This document shows positions 4,978 to 5,939 of a stretch of 5,939 nucleotides of DNA, one piece after another (positions within the stretch are counted from its first letter, which is position 1; the number at the start of each line of letters is the position of its first letter). Origin of the DNA: Nitrososphaerota archaeon (GTDB taxonomy: Archaea > Thermoproteota > Bathyarchaeia > Bathyarchaeales > Bathycorpusculaceae); contig JAITCR010000059.1 of the NCBI GenBank assembly GCA_031282985.1, positions 1 to 5,939 on the forward strand. The letters run 5' to 3'. The translations under genes were made by a program, and so were the position numbers. The notes under the pieces are model-generated. The model was not told the DNA's origin and made no database searches. It worked only from the letters and a program-made list of their open reading frames with translations.

Positions 4978-5827
4978 CTATTCTGTGTTGATTCTTGTTG
5001 TGTAGATGTTGTGGAATAGCGCATTTGTGAATAGTGTTGTTTGTTGTCGGTCTTCTCGCTTTTGTCCAATGTTTCATCCAAAACAACCCTTATCAGCTGA
5101 AAAACCGCTCTCAGAAAAATTACGCTTAAAACACTGCACCAAAAAATCAAACAAAGAAACCATAACCTTGCCAAAATATCCCACCAAACACCAACTTGCG
5201 CTGATTTACTTTGGAATTAAAAACAAAAAAACCGATCAGCCAAACATTTTGACAATTTTGCACGAACTAAAAAATCTGCCCAAACACACCAACCTAACCG
5301 ATACACCAATACACCGCAACACAGCAACTACCCTTGTAAACGCTTCCATCTCAGACACCCCGGACATCCACAACCAACATACAATCCGAATGCAAGATCA
5401 ATAAGTGAGAAAAAATGGACAAACTTTTTCCCATACTTCTCCGGACCATTGCAGCAATGGTTCTCAACACTAACCGCGTAACCAGTGCCATCTCCAGCTA
5501 AATCTCCACCATGTTTTCGTCTTTTAAGAGTAAAACAAAGACATTATGTAGCACTAGTTTGATTCCAGGGTCGCTATAGAGTCGTTCTATGTATTTGTAG
5601 CTTAATTCAATGTCAAAAAAGGGTTGTAAATATTGCAGAGATTCTTCAGCTTGTCTGTTGGACTTGTTTATAAGTCGTATAAATATGAACAGGTTGGCTT
5701 TCTTTTCTATGTCTAGTTTGGGTGGTCTTCCTGTTTTTTGCTCTTGCAGGTTTATGGTTTCTACGGCTTGGCTTATGTATTTTGGGAGTTCATTTAGGAG
5801 TTCTTTTATAACAACATGCGAAAAGTT
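4978..5827 (-). pseudogene. Decayed IS4-signature DDE transposase
   Basis: Three minus-strand frames together spell one transposase of about 280 residues. Piece A (5827-5498) reads SHVVIKELLNELPKYI, TGRPPKLDIEKKANLF, LINKSNRQAEESL and SYKYIERLYSDPG. Piece B (about 5507-5328) holds GDLAGDGTGYAVSVENH, with the first catalytic Asp, then KYGKKFVHFFSLIDL. Piece C (about 5355-4978) reads SEMEAFTRVVAVLRCIGVSV, LGRFFSSCKIVKMFG and CFKRNFSESGFSADK. The last fits the Y-(2)-R-(3)-E-(6)-K signature of IS4-type enzymes except that Tyr is Cys. Damage: frameshifts near 5507-5512 and 5356-5370; stops at 5238-5236, 5208-5206 and 5076-5074, the last where I expect Trp; and GGC at 5280-5278, giving Gly where the second catalytic Asp (LDKYYSSRK in relatives, from memory) belongs. 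No start codon is in frame at the 5' end: a TAA stands at 5830-5828. The gene is dead. I know close relatives mainly from archaea; the exact ISfinder group is not assigned. Confidence 0.88.
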
Positions 5828-5859
5828 TTACTACATGTTCGTTTTTTTATGTTGTTATA
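5807..5859. repeat. 11-bp inverted repeat between divergent reading frames
   Basis: TATAACAACAT (5807-5817) and ATGTTGTTATA (5849-5859) are perfect inverted copies, 31 bp apart. They lie where the transposase relic and the rightward frame diverge. They could be an operator, an IS end or a hairpin; the sequence does not decide. Confidence 0.5.
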
Positions 5860-5939
5860 CCAAAGCCAATTACTGTTGAGGAAAGAGAGAAAATAATTAA
5901 ACACAAGCAAAATAACAAAAATAAATCAGATATTGCACG
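5812..5939 (+). CDS. Partial N-terminus of a helix-turn-helix or IS630-like protein, no clear start
   Basis: The plus frame opens after a TAA at 5809-5811 and stays open to the edge. From 5857 it reads IPKPITVEEREKIIKHKQ and continues NNKNKSDIAR. An EEREKII helix followed by a K-rich turn and SDIAR looks like the first half of the helix-turn-helix found at the start of IS630/Tc1-type transposases and some resolvases. No ATG, GTG or TTG lies in frame between the stop and this motif. The ATG at 5835 would be in frame only if the run of seven T (5842-5848) had six, giving MFVFYVVIPKP. It is therefore a pseudogene, a slippage-prone start, a sequencing indel, or a gene with an unusual start. The rest lies outside the window, so family and function are tentative. 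Confidence 0.45.

Noticed and set aside
5074..5076. TGA read as Trp (alternative genetic code), since TGA stands at a likely Trp position in both transposase relics (also 95-97)
   Set aside because: Both genes also carry frameshifts, TAA stops also occur, intact genes use TGG for Trp, and TGA ends the 61-residue gene at an ATGA overlap. Ordinary decay is sufficient.
4917..5174. 85-codon minus-strand frame beginning MARLWFLC
   Set aside because: It is out of frame with the piece that encodes the IS4 signature (RNFSESGFSADK) over the same bases.
5006..5404. 132-codon plus-strand frame
   Set aside because: It is antisense to the transposase pseudogene, whose minus-strand frames give clear family motifs; the Lys/Thr/Asn-rich product shows no domain.
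5610..5879. 89-codon plus-strand frame
   Set aside because: Antisense to the N-terminal piece of the transposase relic; the Cys/Phe/Ser-rich product is typical of such shadows.

Overview
The window looks like an accessory region of an archaeal chromosome, roughly 40% G+C by eye. Four signals point to archaea. The ribosome binding sites are of GGAGG or GTGA type. BRE/TATA-like boxes precede three transcription units. One gene encodes an adhesin-like surface protein with a C-terminal membrane anchor and a KKR tail. The right end carries a transposase relic of an IS4-signature type that I associate mainly with archaeal genomes. A gut or sediment archaeon (Bathyarchaeia or a methanogen) would fit, but there is no rRNA or other marker, so the lineage is inference.

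Layout, left to right. Positions 1-303 (minus) hold the decayed start of an IS5-type transposase that runs off the left edge, with a possible IS end near 340-364. Positions 365-569 are non-coding and hold the promoter of a 73-residue coiled-coil protein (570-791, plus). It converges on a 440-residue membrane-anchored beta-helix adhesin (884-2206, minus); the 92 bp between them carry T-runs that could end both transcripts.

Next, on the minus strand, comes a compact three-gene operon. It encodes a 695-residue tail-fibre-like protein (2674-4761, GTG start after GGAGG), a 61-residue protein 18 bp downstream (2470-2655), and a 59-residue protein (2294-2473) whose start overlaps the previous stop as ATGA. 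The last gene is easily missed because of its length. The fibre protein has a Ser/Thr/Asn-rich N-terminal half, a phage-fibre linker (GTSGQVLTS...PTWQ), a beta domain, and then eight His-X-His motifs like those that bind iron in trimeric phage fibre tips. It has no signal peptide or membrane anchor. It therefore looks like a part of a virus or phage-tail-like particle rather than a normal secreted protein.

Right of the operon, 4978-5827 (minus) is an IS4-type DDE transposase pseudogene with two frameshifts, three internal stops and a lost catalytic Asp. At the right edge a divergent open frame (5812 to the edge) begins what looks like a helix-turn-helix or IS630-like protein but has no usable start.

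The intact genes thus form a small cargo set (fibre operon, adhesin, coiled-coil protein) between two dead insertion sequences. The 59-residue operon protein and the 73-residue protein on the other strand share a conserved LN[IV]RxxDL...N[ST]I core, which suggests related partners in one module. A 15-bp direct repeat (457-471 and 4825-4839) brackets the set. No capsid, terminase, integrase or baseplate gene is visible, so calling it a provirus remnant, a fibre moron or a new surface system is inference.
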